A stretch of 64,000 bases of DNA from Prosthecobacter dejongeii (GCF_014203045.1 NZ_JACHIF010000009.1:1-64000), one strand, 5' to 3'; positions 8,695 to 17,601 are shown, counted from the first letter of the stretch. Notes: a model not told the origin generated them from the letters alone. Translations and numbers: made by a program.

Positions 8695-8748
8695 TTTTTG
8701 GTTGTCTCACAGATAATAACGTCACCGAAACAATTTTTGGATGTCTCA
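8695..8748. repeat. Direct repeat upstream of mrp
   Basis: TTTTTGGTTGTCTCA (8695-8709) recurs as TTTTTGGATGTCTCA (8734-8748) with a single difference and a 39-bp period. Both copies are on the plus strand, about 80-130 bp ahead of the mrp start. They could be paired binding sites for a regulator; no function is known to me. Confidence 0.5.
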
Positions 8749-8826
8749 ATATGAGTCGCCAGGTCGAATGAAACCCGCTTGAGTTTTGTTCCGCCGCCGT
8801 TAGCGAAGCGTATCCCAACCCCCGAT

Positions 8827-9879
8827 ATGCCCACCGACTCCGACATCCGCCAGGCGCTGGCCCAAGTTCGTTACCCAGGTTTTAGCCGCGACATCATTTC
8901 CTTTGGCCTCGTCAAAGACATCACGATTGAGGGCGGCAAGGTGACCGTCGAAATCTCCGTCGCCACGCGCGATCCCAATATCCCGCGCCTCATCCACGAA
9001 CAAGCGGTGGACGTTTTGCAAAAGCTGCCCGGCGTGACCGAAGCGAAGCTGAACTTCGACATCAAGGAGCCGCCCAATCCCGTGGCTGGCTCGGCGGATC
9101 GTCTGCCAAAGTCTTCCATCCCTGGGGTAAAAAAAGTCATCGCCGTCGGTTCCGGCAAAGGTGGCGTGGGTAAAAGCACCGTCGCCTCTAATCTCGCTAT
9201 CGCTCTGGCCAAAACCGGTGCCCGCGTGGGTCTGTGCGATTGTGACCTCTACGGCCCCAGCATTGCCCACATGTTTGGCACCACCGAGCGCCCGTTTCAG
9301 AATGAGGAGCAGCAGATCGTCCCCATTGAAAAATACGGTATCCAACTGATGAGCATGGGCTTCCTGCTGGAAGATGACGCTGCGGTCATCGTGCGCGGCC
9401 CCATCGCCACGAAATACACCCAGCAGTTCCTCCGCCAGTGCGCCTGGGACAATCTCGACTACCTCATCATTGATCTCCCCCCCGGCACAGGGGACATCCA
9501 GCTCACCATCGTGCAGACCGTGGCGTTGGACGGGGCTGTCATCGTCACCACCCCTCAGGAAGTGGCGCTCATTGATGCCCGAAAAGCCGTCTCCATGTTC
9601 CAGAAAGTGAATGTGCCCATCCTCGGCATCATCGAGAACATGAGCTACTTCGTCTGCCCCAGCGATGGCCAGATCTACCACATTTTTGGCAAAGGTGGCG
9701 GTGAGCACGAAGCGAAGCGCCTCAGCGTGCCTTTGCTGGGCCAGATCCCGATTGAAATGACGGTGCGCGAAGCTGGCGATGAAGGGCATCCCATCGCCCT
9801 CGAAGATGTGACAGGCTCGGCCGCTTCCGCTGCCTTCCTGGGCATCGCCACTCAGGTCCGCAGTGTCGTTCCTGCTTAA
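8827..9879 (+). CDS. Mrp/ApbC-type iron-sulfur carrier P-loop ATPase
   Basis: A 351-residue protein. The N-terminal MIP18-like domain (about 1-80) is followed by a ParA/MinD-type ATPase with the deviant Walker A GSGKGGVGKST from residue 108. Members carry and deliver Fe-S clusters. The start is set at the ATG at 8827, since a TTG 48 bp upstream would add a non-conserved extension. An oddity is the C-terminal metal motif: many Mrp proteins have CxxC here, but this one reads Cys277-Pro-Ser-Asp, so the second cysteine is missing. A strong hairpin follows the gene. Confidence 0.9.
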   Translation: MPTDSDIRQALAQVRYPGFSRDIISFGLVKDITIEGGKVTVEISVATRDPNIPRLIHEQAVDVLQKLPGVTEAKLNFDIKEPPNPVAGSADRLPKSSIPGVKKVIAVGSGKGGVGKSTVASNLAIALAKTGARVGLCDCDLYGPSIAHMFGTTERPFQNEEQQIVPIEKYGIQLMSMGFLLEDDAAVIVRGPIATKYTQQFLRQCAWDNLDYLIIDLPPGTGDIQLTIVQTVALDGAVIVTTPQEVALIDARKAVSMFQKVNVPILGIIENMSYFVCPSDGQIYHIFGKGGGEHEAKRLSVPLLGQIPIEMTVREAGDEGHPIALEDVTGSAASAAFLGIATQVRSVVPA

Positions 9880-9892
9880 TTCTGTGGAGTTC

Positions 9893-9926
9893 ACCTGGGG
9901 GCCTGAGCAAGGGGCCCCCAGGTTTA
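9893..9926 (+). terminator. Strong hairpin after mrp
   Basis: ACCTGGGGGCC (9893-9903) pairs perfectly over 11 bp with GGCCCCCAGGT (9913-9923) around a 9-base loop. The trailing T-run is short (TTTAT). It begins 13 bp after the mrp stop and probably separates mrp from the methyltransferase gene. Confidence 0.65.
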
Positions 9927-10029
9927 TCTAGCAGCAACTTGAAGAGCACGATTTTGCGGTTCCGATGGCCGATGCCCCACGGACGGCTTGCACATCGCCC
10001 CTTCCGAGGCGAACGGAGCGGTCCTACCT

Positions 10030-11325
10030 GTGAAACTGCACTACCACCTCATCGCCCAGATTATCAGCTCCCTGCGGGACGTCTTTGTGGACCGCCGCTA
10101 CGCCGACAAGGTGGTGGAGTTCGCCTTCAAAAAACACCCCAAATGGGGCAGCCGCGACCGCCGGCTTTTCGCAGAGGCCATTTACGAAATCGTCCGGCAC
10201 TGGCGCTGGTACTGGCACCTCGCTGGTCTGCCAGATTCGGAGCACAACCATCCTGAACTCCTCACTCCAGAAAAGCTCTGGCACGTCTGGAGCGCTTACT
10301 GGATCATGGCAGAAAACGAACTGCCTTTCTTCGATGAAGTGAATGGCGTCCGCCGCGGAGCCATCATCGAACGCTCTAAACAAGAAGTTTCCCCAGCCCT
10401 GCGCCACTCCATCCCAGACTGGATGGAAAGCCGCCTGAGTCGCGAACTCGGCGCAGCCTGGCCAGCCATCCGTGAAACCCTAAACAAGCCTGCCGATGTC
10501 TATTTGCGCGTCAACACCCTGAAGACGGAACGTCGCAGTCTCAAAACACGCTTGGCCCAGGATGGATTCACCACCGAGACCCTGAAGGAAATCCCCACCG
10601 CACTTCACATGCGCCAGCGGTACAATGTTTTTGGCATGGCTGCTTTTAAAGAAGGCATGTTTGAAGTCCAAGATGCGTCTTCTCAATGCGTGGCCCCTTT
10701 CCTTCAGGTCGAGCCTGGAATGAAAGTGGTGGACGCCTGCGCAGGTGCGGGAGGCAAAACTTTGCACCTCGGTGCCCTCATGCAAAATAAGGGTAAAATC
10801 ATCGCCCTCGATGTACATGACTGGAAACTCACCGAGCTCCGCCGCCGTGCTGCACGTGCGGGTGTGGACGTGGCAGAAACCCGCGTCATCGAAGGCACCA
10901 AGACGCTGAAACGCCTCGCGGGTTATGCCGACCGCCTCTTGCTGGATGTCCCCTGCTCCGGCCTCGGCGTCTTACGCCGGAATCCCGATGCCAAATGGAA
11001 ACTCAGCAACGAGGAAATTGATCGCCTCATCATCGAGCAACAGGACATTTTGACCCGATACAGCGCCCTGGTGAAACCTGGAGGCAAAATGGTCTATGCC
11101 ACCTGCTCCATCCTTCCGGGAGAAAATGAGCTGCAAGTTCAAAAATTCCTCGCAGCCCATGGCGACCAATGGACCCTCGAGGAAGAACTGAAAATCAATC
11201 CTGCTGAAACCGGTCATGATGGCTTTTACGCCGCACGCCTGCTACGCAAACCGGCTGCGCCCACGCCGCCTGCCGTCGTCGAAGCTCAGGAAACTCCGGT
11301 TGAGGCTCCTGCGCAGGAAGCTTGA
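10030..11325 (+). CDS. RsmB/NOP2-family rRNA cytosine-5 methyltransferase
   Basis: About 431 residues if the GTG at 10030 is used; a TTG at 9988 would add 14 residues and cannot be excluded. The N-terminal NusB-like RNA-binding part is followed by a Rossmann SAM-binding domain with VDACAGAGGKT. Both catalytic cysteines are present: VPCSGLG (Cys near 309) and YATCSILPGENE (Cys near 359). The family methylates C5 of cytosine in 16S rRNA (RsmB, RsmF) in the cytoplasm, but the exact target base cannot be told. The C-terminus ends in a Pro/Ala/Glu-rich tail of about 25 residues. No fmt or def gene is next to it, unlike in many proteobacteria. Confidence 0.85.
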   Translation: MKLHYHLIAQIISSLRDVFVDRRYADKVVEFAFKKHPKWGSRDRRLFAEAIYEIVRHWRWYWHLAGLPDSEHNHPELLTPEKLWHVWSAYWIMAENELPFFDEVNGVRRGAIIERSKQEVSPALRHSIPDWMESRLSRELGAAWPAIRETLNKPADVYLRVNTLKTERRSLKTRLAQDGFTTETLKEIPTALHMRQRYNVFGMAAFKEGMFEVQDASSQCVAPFLQVEPGMKVVDACAGAGGKTLHLGALMQNKGKIIALDVHDWKLTELRRRAARAGVDVAETRVIEGTKTLKRLAGYADRLLLDVPCSGLGVLRRNPDAKWKLSNEEIDRLIIEQQDILTRYSALVKPGGKMVYATCSILPGENELQVQKFLAAHGDQWTLEEELKINPAETGHDGFYAARLLRKPAAPTPPAVVEAQETPVEAPAQEA

Positions 11326-11382
11326 TCTCACTCGCGGTTTTCTTCCAGAATTTATCTTCTGCTGCGTTTAATTGTTCCCACC

Positions 11383-12189
11383 ATGAAAGCACTCCTTCTC
11401 CCGCTCCTCGCGCTCGGCGTCGTCGCTGCGTTTACCCTAGCTGCAGATCCTGCCTCCTCGCCCCCCCTGAAGGTGCTGATGGTCACCGGCGGCTGCTGTC
11501 ACGACTACGAAAACCAAAAGATGATCCTCGCCGAAGGCCTCAGCGCTCGCGCGAATGTCGAATTCACCGTCGTCCATGAAGAAGGCCCCGAAGGTAAAAA
11601 GGACAAGATGCACAAGATCAGCATCTACGAGAAAGAAGACTGGGCGAAAGGCTACGATGTGGTCTTGCACAACGAATGCTTCGGCGGCGTGACCGACGTA
11701 GAATTTGTCAACCGCATCGCGAAAGCCCACCACGACGGTGTGCCAGCCGTGATGCTGCATTGCTCCACCCACAGCTACCGCGCTGCCCAGACCGACGAAT
11801 GGCGCAAGTGCCTGGGCCAGACTTCCATGAGCCATGAGAAGAATCGCGATCTGCTGGTCAAGAACGTCGCTCCTGAGCACCCCGTCATGAAAGGCTTCCC
11901 GAGTGAATGGCTCGATAAAAAAGACGAGCTCTACAAGAACGACAAACTTTGGGAAAACTTCGTCCCACTTGCTAAAGCCTTTGGCGAAGATACCCAAAAA
12001 GACCACTTCCTGGTGTGGGTCAACAGTTACGGTAAATCTAAAGTCTTTGGCACCACCATGGGCCACAACAATGAAACGATGAGTGACCCCGTCTTTCTTG
12101 ATCTCGTCGCCCGTGGCCTCCTTTGGTCCTGCGGCAAGCTCAGTGAAGACGGCAAGCCTGTGGCAGGTTACGAAGCGAAACAGAAGTAA
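11383..12189 (+). CDS. Exported ThuA-domain protein
   Basis: A 268-residue protein with an N-terminal signal peptide ending near AAFTLAAD (about residue 21) and then a ThuA/class I glutamine amidotransferase-like fold: VLMVTGGCCHDY near 30, VMLHCSTHSYR near 125, and FGTTMGHNNETM near 225. ThuA-like domains occur widely in Planctomycetes and Verrucomicrobia next to sugar-degrading enzymes, where they are linked to trehalose or related sugar metabolism, but the reaction is poorly defined. Here it stands alone between a methyltransferase and a terminator. Function beyond the fold is not claimed. Confidence 0.82.
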   Translation: MKALLLPLLALGVVAAFTLAADPASSPPLKVLMVTGGCCHDYENQKMILAEGLSARANVEFTVVHEEGPEGKKDKMHKISIYEKEDWAKGYDVVLHNECFGGVTDVEFVNRIAKAHHDGVPAVMLHCSTHSYRAAQTDEWRKCLGQTSMSHEKNRDLLVKNVAPEHPVMKGFPSEWLDKKDELYKNDKLWENFVPLAKAFGEDTQKDHFLVWVNSYGKSKVFGTTMGHNNETMSDPVFLDLVARGLLWSCGKLSEDGKPVAGYEAKQK

Positions 12190-12214
12190 CCCCTCTCAGA
12201 ACGCCACTTTTCTA

Positions 12215-12246
12215 AATCCCACGGGTTCACCTCCGTGGGATTTTTT
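12215..12246 (+). terminator. Rho-independent terminator of the ThuA gene
   Basis: AATCCCACGG (12215-12224) pairs with CCGTGGGATT (12233-12242) around an 8-base loop and runs into a six-T tract. It begins 26 bp after the ThuA stop codon. Confidence 0.88.
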
Positions 12247-12305
12247 GTATCCGCAACCTGGTGAAGCTGTCACGAACGGAAGCTCTTGCTCTCCCCAGCA
12301 AACAT

Positions 12306-12344
12306 AAAAAAACTGCGATCAAGCATCACGCCTAATCGCAGTTT
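12306..12344 (-). terminator. Terminator of the 3D-domain gene
   Basis: AAACTGCGAT (12310-12319) and ATCGCAGTTT (12335-12344) form a perfect 10-bp stem. Read on the minus strand it is followed by a run of seven T (12306-12312 as A on the plus strand, partly within the stem). It starts about 18 bp past the stop of the minus-strand 3D-domain gene. Confidence 0.85.
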
Positions 12345-12362
12345 AAAAAATCACACTCTCCG

Positions 12363-12863
12363 TTAGGCTGGACGAGATACCAGACGAGAGACCATCTCAC
12401 GCACATGAGAGGCTTTGGATTGGCGTGGCTTTAAGATGGCTAAACTCTTAGCATAAGAGCCCCACTTGAGGATACGAATGCTCACTTTCCGCACGCCCCA
12501 AGAACGCATCGAAGTAGCGCTTGGCTTGTACAGATCGATCGTGCGAGTTCCCACCAAGGCAGAACCGTAATCATCCACGATGTAGAGCGCATTATCACCC
12601 TCGATCTGAAAGACCGTGCCTACGGGGTAAACGGACCAATCTGCTGCGGCACTGCGCAATTGCCCATATTTAAGGCTCGTGCCAGCCGCTGTGCGAGCGC
12701 CGTATTTGATATGGTCCCCCTCACTGTGCGTGTAGGCGGTGGTGCGGATACCTGGAAGGATCTGCCCTGTTGTGCCTGCTGGCGTTGTGGCTGGAAGCTT
12801 GACTTCTCCCGCGAGGGATTGAGCGCACATAGCTGTCAGGCAAAGAAGGATGGATCGTGTCAA
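12363..12863 (-). CDS. Exported 3D-domain (double-psi barrel) protein
   Basis: A 166-residue protein using a TTG start at 12863; the start is supported because it gives a signal peptide (hydrophobic to LAGE near residue 19). The body matches the 3D (Asp-Asp-Asp) domain: IRTTAYTHSEGD near 40-51, a central GTVFQIEG, and VDDYGSALVGTRTIDLY near 95-112 with the conserved aspartates. Such domains form the barrel of MltA-type lytic transglycosylases and resuscitation-factor-like proteins, so a role in peptidoglycan cleavage is likely. The C-terminus is basic and extends about 40 residues past the domain. It is preceded by about 190 bp without a gene. Confidence 0.75.
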   Translation of the reverse strand: MTRSILLCLTAMCAQSLAGEVKLPATTPAGTTGQILPGIRTTAYTHSEGDHIKYGARTAAGTSLKYGQLRSAAADWSVYPVGTVFQIEGDNALYIVDDYGSALVGTRTIDLYKPSATSMRSWGVRKVSIRILKWGSYAKSLAILKPRQSKASHVREMVSRLVSRPA

Positions 12864-12915
12864 ATCGTAGTTGGGTTGTTAAGTCGCGCTTCGTTGGGTT
12901 GGTTGCCCGCTGAAG

Positions 12916-12935
12916 GGACGGCTACCATGCCGTCC
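12916..12935. other. Perfect 7-bp hairpin, intergenic
   Basis: GGACGGC and GCCGTCC pair around TACCAT, between two minus-strand genes. No T-run follows. It may be an interspersed palindromic unit; the rest of the 12864-13056 gap is A/T-rich and shows nothing else that I recognise. Confidence 0.45.
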
Positions 12936-13056
12936 ATCACCATCCTGTCAACCATGTAATTATCACAGCAACCATACTTCATGTTCGGCAAAAAAGTTAT
13001 TCACAATTTTTTGAACATTTTTATAACATTCCGTTATCCCAACTACACACTCATTG

Positions 13057-13557
13057 TTATTCCTTCTTCTTTCGCTGCAACTTCAGACCAAAATTTCCCT
13101 TCTCCCGCCAGAGCGCATAGAAGCGCACACGACTCCCTTCATAGCTCACAAAGGGCAACCTCAAATAGCCATGCTCAATGACCGCCCAATTCCACCCACC
13201 CCCACGCCGAAACACCGCCCCAGGCTCTTTCCCACGCCTAACAAAATCCTTGTCATGAACACCAATGACATAAAATGTGAAGTTATGAAGAGGGTTTCTT
13301 AACTGCCACAACGGGCCACGCAAACCCTGCCCTGGACGATACCACTCAGGCGGCACAGGATCATCCGCATTGCCTAACCACCAGAGTGGATTCCACTTTT
13401 GAGTTCCTTTCGAAGGAGGCTGGGCCGGATGAAAAAAAGAGGCATCCACTCGCTCCCGCACAGACGATCTCTTTGGAGAAATACAACTAACCTGCATTGC
13501 CACCACCACGGTTAACAAAATATGTGCAATGGCTGGCGACAGAAGTTTACCCCTCAT
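13057..13557 (-). CDS. Hypothetical lipoprotein
   Basis: A 166-residue protein with no family that I recognise. The N-terminus has a hydrophobic segment ending in a plausible lipobox (QVSC, Cys near residue 25), so it is probably a lipoprotein. The mature part is rich in Trp, Arg and Pro, with a WNPLWWLGNADDP segment near 55-67 and a strongly basic C-terminus. The ATG lies 2 bp after the stop of the M20 peptidase gene, so the two are cotranscribed. No function is proposed. Confidence 0.65.
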   Translation of the reverse strand: MRGKLLSPAIAHILLTVVVAMQVSCISPKRSSVRERVDASFFHPAQPPSKGTQKWNPLWWLGNADDPVPPEWYRPGQGLRGPLWQLRNPLHNFTFYVIGVHDKDFVRRGKEPGAVFRRGGGWNWAVIEHGYLRLPFVSYEGSRVRFYALWREKGNFGLKLQRKKKE

Positions 13558-13559
13558 GG

Positions 13560-14732
13560 TTAGGCCCAGCTCTTCAAAAATTTCACAAAGAAGTCAGCCC
13601 CAGATTCCAGATCTGCCGTCGCGATGAATTCATCCTTCGTATGTGCTTGAACGATGCTCCCCGGACCGATAGCCACAGAAGGCGTCCCCGCAGCCGCTAA
13701 AAAGGCGGCATCACAGAACCAAGGTGCCCCAGTCACCTCCGCTCCGCAGTCCACCAGACGCTGCACAAAGGGATTTTGCTCATTGGTATCCAGCGGAAAA
13801 GTTTCCGGGAGCGCCGCTACCCGAGCCGTAGCATCATGATCTGCGACAAACTCCGTTAATATCTTCAACGCGCCGCCTGCACGCGAGAGCCCAGGCGTGG
13901 TGCGCATATCCACCCGCAGCACGCAGTGGTCTGCGACGATATTAGACCTCGTGCCGCCACGAATCATTCCCAGGCTGATCGTGCTATGCCCCAACCAGCG
14001 ATCTTCCCCCCCTATATCCTTTAGCTTTTGGCGAAAGTCTGTATCCAGCGCCTGTATCAAAGAGGCCATTTTCACGATGGCATTGACACCCTGTTCAGGG
14101 ATGGAGCCGTGCACAGCCACACCCGTGGTGTGAATGTCCGCCCACAGACAGCCTTTGTGTTTATGGACCGTCTTTAAACTGGTGGGCTCACCAATGATTG
14201 CAAAATCATACGGGCCATGCGTCTTGGCAAAGTGCTGAGAACCCAACTGAGCGGATTCTTCCGACATGAAGCCCGCGAAATGAACTTCCACGGGCAGATC
14301 TGGGATCTCCTCACGCATTTCATGCAGGGCCCAGAGCATCGCCGCCATCGGGCCCTTGGTATCACTCGCCCCACGTCCCCACAGGCGGCCTTCACGCACC
14401 TCTCCGCCAAATGGGGGCACAGTCATGCCGCCCACGCTGACGGTGTCCGTATGTGGAGCAAAAACAATGCGCGGTTTAGGCTTCCCGTCCTGCGAAGGAT
14501 TCGAAGGAAAGCGCCCGATCACATTCGGCCGTCCAGATTCCACTTCCTCCAGCACTGCCTCTGCACCACTGTCCGTGAGGAATTCCGCCACGTATTTTGC
14601 ACAGGCAGCCTCCCCGGTCTGCTCCACCGGACAGCCTGGGTCCCCGTCTGGATTCACGGAAGGGATGCGGACCAGGGCCTGACACAGTTCGATCACGTTT
14701 GCAGGTCGTACGGCTTTCATGGCCTTCAGCAA
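13560..14732 (-). CDS. M20-family metallopeptidase (ArgE/DapE-like)
   Basis: About 390 residues; a second ATG four codons in (14720) is an equally good start. The dinuclear zinc amidohydrolase motifs are clear: APHTDTVSV near 92, GRGASDTKGPMAAML near 117 and the general base in SEESAQLGS near 155. The dimerisation domain lies in the middle. Members remove acyl or amino-acid groups from small molecules, as in acetylornithine deacetylase or succinyl-diaminopimelate desuccinylase. No arginine or lysine pathway genes are adjacent, so the substrate is open. No signal peptide is visible, so it is cytoplasmic. It may share a transcript with the DUF3592 gene 20 bp upstream and the lipoprotein gene downstream. 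Confidence 0.85.
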   Translation of the reverse strand: MLKAMKAVRPANVIELCQALVRIPSVNPDGDPGCPVEQTGEAACAKYVAEFLTDSGAEAVLEEVESGRPNVIGRFPSNPSQDGKPKPRIVFAPHTDTVSVGGMTVPPFGGEVREGRLWGRGASDTKGPMAAMLWALHEMREEIPDLPVEVHFAGFMSEESAQLGSQHFAKTHGPYDFAIIGEPTSLKTVHKHKGCLWADIHTTGVAVHGSIPEQGVNAIVKMASLIQALDTDFRQKLKDIGGEDRWLGHSTISLGMIRGGTRSNIVADHCVLRVDMRTTPGLSRAGGALKILTEFVADHDATARVAALPETFPLDTNEQNPFVQRLVDCGAEVTGAPWFCDAAFLAAAGTPSVAIGPGSIVQAHTKDEFIATADLESGADFFVKFLKSWA

Positions 14733-14752
14733 GCCACAGACCCTTTACCTAT

Positions 14753-16591
14753 TCAAGCCTGCTTCCGCCACTGTTCCAGCAGTAGCACCAGACTCTCTGC
14801 CACCCTTTCACCAGGAAGACCGTCCAAAATAACGATTTTATCCCCGCCTTGTCGCGTCAAATACACGGCAGTATAGCGCTCACCGTTTACACGAAGTCCT
14901 GCATTGGAAACTCGAAACCGAACAATCTCCTCGCGATGAACACGCAGGTTTTGAGCGTAAGGGCCTAGCTTCCAGGCGATCTTCATCACTTGGTCATCCA
15001 GGTGCAGCGTGCGGGATTTAAAAAGAGCCGTCAGCAGCCACAAAAGTAAGAGCGAAGTGCCACCCCAGAGAAGCGGAAAGATGAGGGGTAAATCAGAACG
15101 CGCCATGCCGACTGCGATGCTGACCCAGATGAAAGTGAAAAAAATCGGCAATCCTCGCGCCTTCGCAAATCGGCGCAGAGGCAGGTCGAAACTAAGCGAC
15201 ACTTTACTTTCGCCTTCAAAAGTAAAATCAATGTGCCGCTTCGCCAAGTGCATTTGCAGTTCATCGGCATCCAGATTTTGCATCTGCCACAACCTAAACG
15301 CCGCACTCTGAGCTTCTTGGACCTCCCGCTGTCCTTGGGCTGCCGCTTGAGCTTCAGGAGAATGCGCAACCAAAGGTTGATTGGGAGCATACACAGGCAT
15401 GTCATAGCTCCATTTTTGCCCATCCCAGTTCAATTCCAATTCCCAGACCCAGGAGACAAAATCAAACTCTGCGGTGCCGATCGGCTGCTGGTCCTCAGCG
15501 GGGATGGAAGCCGGAATATCAAATGCCACGGTCACGCGAGAGCCCCGTTCCTCATGGATAGCGGAGAGCATCTGCACGCTTTGTGTATCCTTCCAGCGAA
15601 GCTCCCGCTGTATGCTTGTGTTTCTCCGGTGGTCCCACACCTTCGATTCTTTATAACAGGAAAGCTGCGCCTCCAGCACGCTTTGTAAGGGTAGGTTCCT
15701 CTCCTTCAAAGGCAAAGCCACTTCGGCAAAAAGTGGGCCGCCCGTCAGAATCGGCAGAGGCTCCACATGCACCTGAGGCACTGGCCTCTCATGCTGCCAC
15801 CAGGTGCGCAGTGTCAGCACGCCACACACGCCCAGGGGGATTGCCGGAAGACAACCGATCAGGCTCACTGGATTTGCCCACGTCACATCACTGTCCACCA
15901 TCAGTGCATACAGCATTGGCCCCCAGACTAAAAACATCCATCCCGTGACCGCAGTCCACACCCAGGGCAACGAACGATTTTGGGGCTGGATCCAGTCCTC
16001 CGCCCACTCCGGTTTCCACCGCCAGGGTTGGCCAGGATATCGGCTCTGCAGTCCATGCAGGCGGGCACGCTCTCTCCTCGCTTTCAGTCCCGTCCAAAAA
16101 AAGTTTGCCCCCACCAGAGGGAACAGCAGCGGAAACACGCTGGTAAAAAGCAACAGCGTCCACCGAGCTTCACGAAACAGCACAGACTCCTCAGGCCGCA
16201 CCACACTCACAAAGCAACGAAAAGCACCGCCTGAATTGCGCGCTTCCATGAGCACATTGGAGACACGCTCTTGGAAATCGCCAAAGTTATCAGCCCCCAG
16301 GCTGAAGGAGACTCGATCCCCTTGATACTGGCGATTCAAATATGTGTAGCGGTAGCTGGCCACCGCTTCGTTCATCAGCGTGTCACGGGTGGAGCCCGAG
16401 CTGCGCCGCTCCATGTGATCACGCAAAGTACTGCTTTCTAGAATACAAGGCACCTCCACCCACGCCCGGGCCTGGTACCAGTCCCACAACATACCCCCAT
16501 AAAAAACCCCCACTGCCAGGCCCGCCAAAATGAAAGGCAGCCCCAGAAACATCAGGAAGGCATTGCCAGCAGCTTTGGGACGTAAGGCCAT
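14753..16591 (-). CDS. DUF3592-type membrane protein
   Basis: A 612-residue membrane protein with hydrophobic segments near residues 12-32, 145-165, 210-260 and 490-530. The first extracytoplasmic part (WVEVPCILESSTLRDH to about residue 130) resembles DUF3592 domains. A mid-portion of about 200 residues between the membrane pairs is hydrophilic and looks like a beta-sandwich. The C-terminus (VHREEIVRFRVSNAG) looks like a small PH-like domain. No enzymatic motif is seen. Function is unknown; proteins of this kind are usually annotated only by DUF number. Confidence 0.7.
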   Translation of the reverse strand: MALRPKAAGNAFLMFLGLPFILAGLAVGVFYGGMLWDWYQARAWVEVPCILESSTLRDHMERRSSGSTRDTLMNEAVASYRYTYLNRQYQGDRVSFSLGADNFGDFQERVSNVLMEARNSGGAFRCFVSVVRPEESVLFREARWTLLLFTSVFPLLFPLVGANFFWTGLKARRERARLHGLQSRYPGQPWRWKPEWAEDWIQPQNRSLPWVWTAVTGWMFLVWGPMLYALMVDSDVTWANPVSLIGCLPAIPLGVCGVLTLRTWWQHERPVPQVHVEPLPILTGGPLFAEVALPLKERNLPLQSVLEAQLSCYKESKVWDHRRNTSIQRELRWKDTQSVQMLSAIHEERGSRVTVAFDIPASIPAEDQQPIGTAEFDFVSWVWELELNWDGQKWSYDMPVYAPNQPLVAHSPEAQAAAQGQREVQEAQSAAFRLWQMQNLDADELQMHLAKRHIDFTFEGESKVSLSFDLPLRRFAKARGLPIFFTFIWVSIAVGMARSDLPLIFPLLWGGTSLLLLWLLTALFKSRTLHLDDQVMKIAWKLGPYAQNLRVHREEIVRFRVSNAGLRVNGERYTAVYLTRQGGDKIVILDGLPGERVAESLVLLLEQWRKQA

Positions 16592-16811
16592 AGGGAGATG
16601 AAGATGAAATCTGAAGGTGGTCAGCCTTCTCCTGTTAAGTGGGTGATGTTATTGGAGATGGGGAAAGAATGGCGATTGTAATTTTCGACTCTTCTTCCAC
16701 TCCGATCAAAGGGCACCGTTCTCAGAGAGAGGACTCATACCGAGGAGATGATGACCTCGACGAATTCCCAACTGTGGTTTACACCCTGCTCTGTATTCCC
16801 CTTTCCTGCGC
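16592..16811. other. Divergent intergenic region
   Basis: A 220-bp gap between a minus-strand and a plus-strand gene, so it should hold both promoters. No clear operator or hairpin is visible. A short open frame starting at 16639 runs through it and overlaps the next gene; it is not accepted as coding. Confidence 0.4.
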
Positions 16812-17513
16812 ATGCCTCCCCCTGCTTTTCATGCTTTTGGCCCCAGCCATCTCACCGTTCTCGGTCTTTGCCTAGTGGCCCTCATTGTATTGACCTGCCT
16901 GCGGCGATTTCACCCACCTAGCGCCACATTGGCTGAACGTCTCCTGGGCATCCTCCTGCTACTGAATTGGCCTGGGACTGCCTATTTCCACTGGCAGGCC
17001 GGGACTCTGCTTTGGGATACCGGACTACCTTTGCATTTCTGTGATGTCGCCGGCATTGCTGGTGGCATTGCCCTTCTCACTCACAACCGATTAGCCGCCG
17101 AAATCGTGTATTTCTTTGGCCTTGCAGGCACCTTGCAGGGCCTCATCACGCCCAATCTCAAAGTGGATTTTCCCGAACCTCGATTCATCGTTTTCTTTTT
17201 CTTACACGGCGGCGTGGTAGTCACAGCATTGCACATGGTCACATCCCTGCGCTGCTCCCCTCGTGCTTGGGCAGTGCCCCGCATGGTTGGCCTCACCTTG
17301 TTTTATGCGCTCATCGTGGGCGTGATCAATGCGACCTTAAACAGTAATTTTGCTTTTCTATGCCACAAGCCAGAACAGGCGAGCCTGATGGATGTGCTCG
17401 GCCCCTGGCCGTGGTACATCGGCAGCCTCGTACTATTGTGTGCGGTTTTTTACAGCCTCCTTTACGCACCCTTTTTTGTAACCCGGAAGCTGAGAGCAAA
17501 AAAAATTGCGTGA
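16812..17513 (+). CDS. TIGR02206 (YwaF-like) integral membrane protein
   Basis: A 233-residue protein with about seven hydrophobic segments. The family signature is visible: LPLHFCDVAGIAGGIALL near 76-93, then YFFGLAGTLQGLITPN near 105 and FFLHGGVVVTALHM near 130. These features match the TIGR02206/YwaF family of uncharacterised membrane proteins. The C-terminus is basic and cytoplasmic. The role is unknown. Its stop overlaps the leader of the next gene, which probably begins at 17602. Confidence 0.78.
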   Translation: MPPPAFHAFGPSHLTVLGLCLVALIVLTCLRRFHPPSATLAERLLGILLLLNWPGTAYFHWQAGTLLWDTGLPLHFCDVAGIAGGIALLTHNRLAAEIVYFFGLAGTLQGLITPNLKVDFPEPRFIVFFFLHGGVVVTALHMVTSLRCSPRAWAVPRMVGLTLFYALIVGVINATLNSNFAFLCHKPEQASLMDVLGPWPWYIGSLVLLCAVFYSLLYAPFFVTRKLRAKKIA

Positions 17514-17601
17514 CCTAGGGCGTGACATTGCCTGTTGCCTCCCCCCGGCCAGCGTGGTAGCAACCACGCCCAATTCCAACCCCTTATCTGAACCCAGGCG
17601 C

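Noticed and set aside
8800..9894. 364-codon open frame on the minus strand
   Set aside because: It is antisense to mrp, whose Walker A and family length are clear, and it has no motif of its own.
16639..16875. 79-codon open frame ahead of the TIGR02206 gene
   Set aside because: It overlaps the 5' part of a conserved membrane protein gene in another frame, with no signal, motif or ribosome-binding context that supports it.
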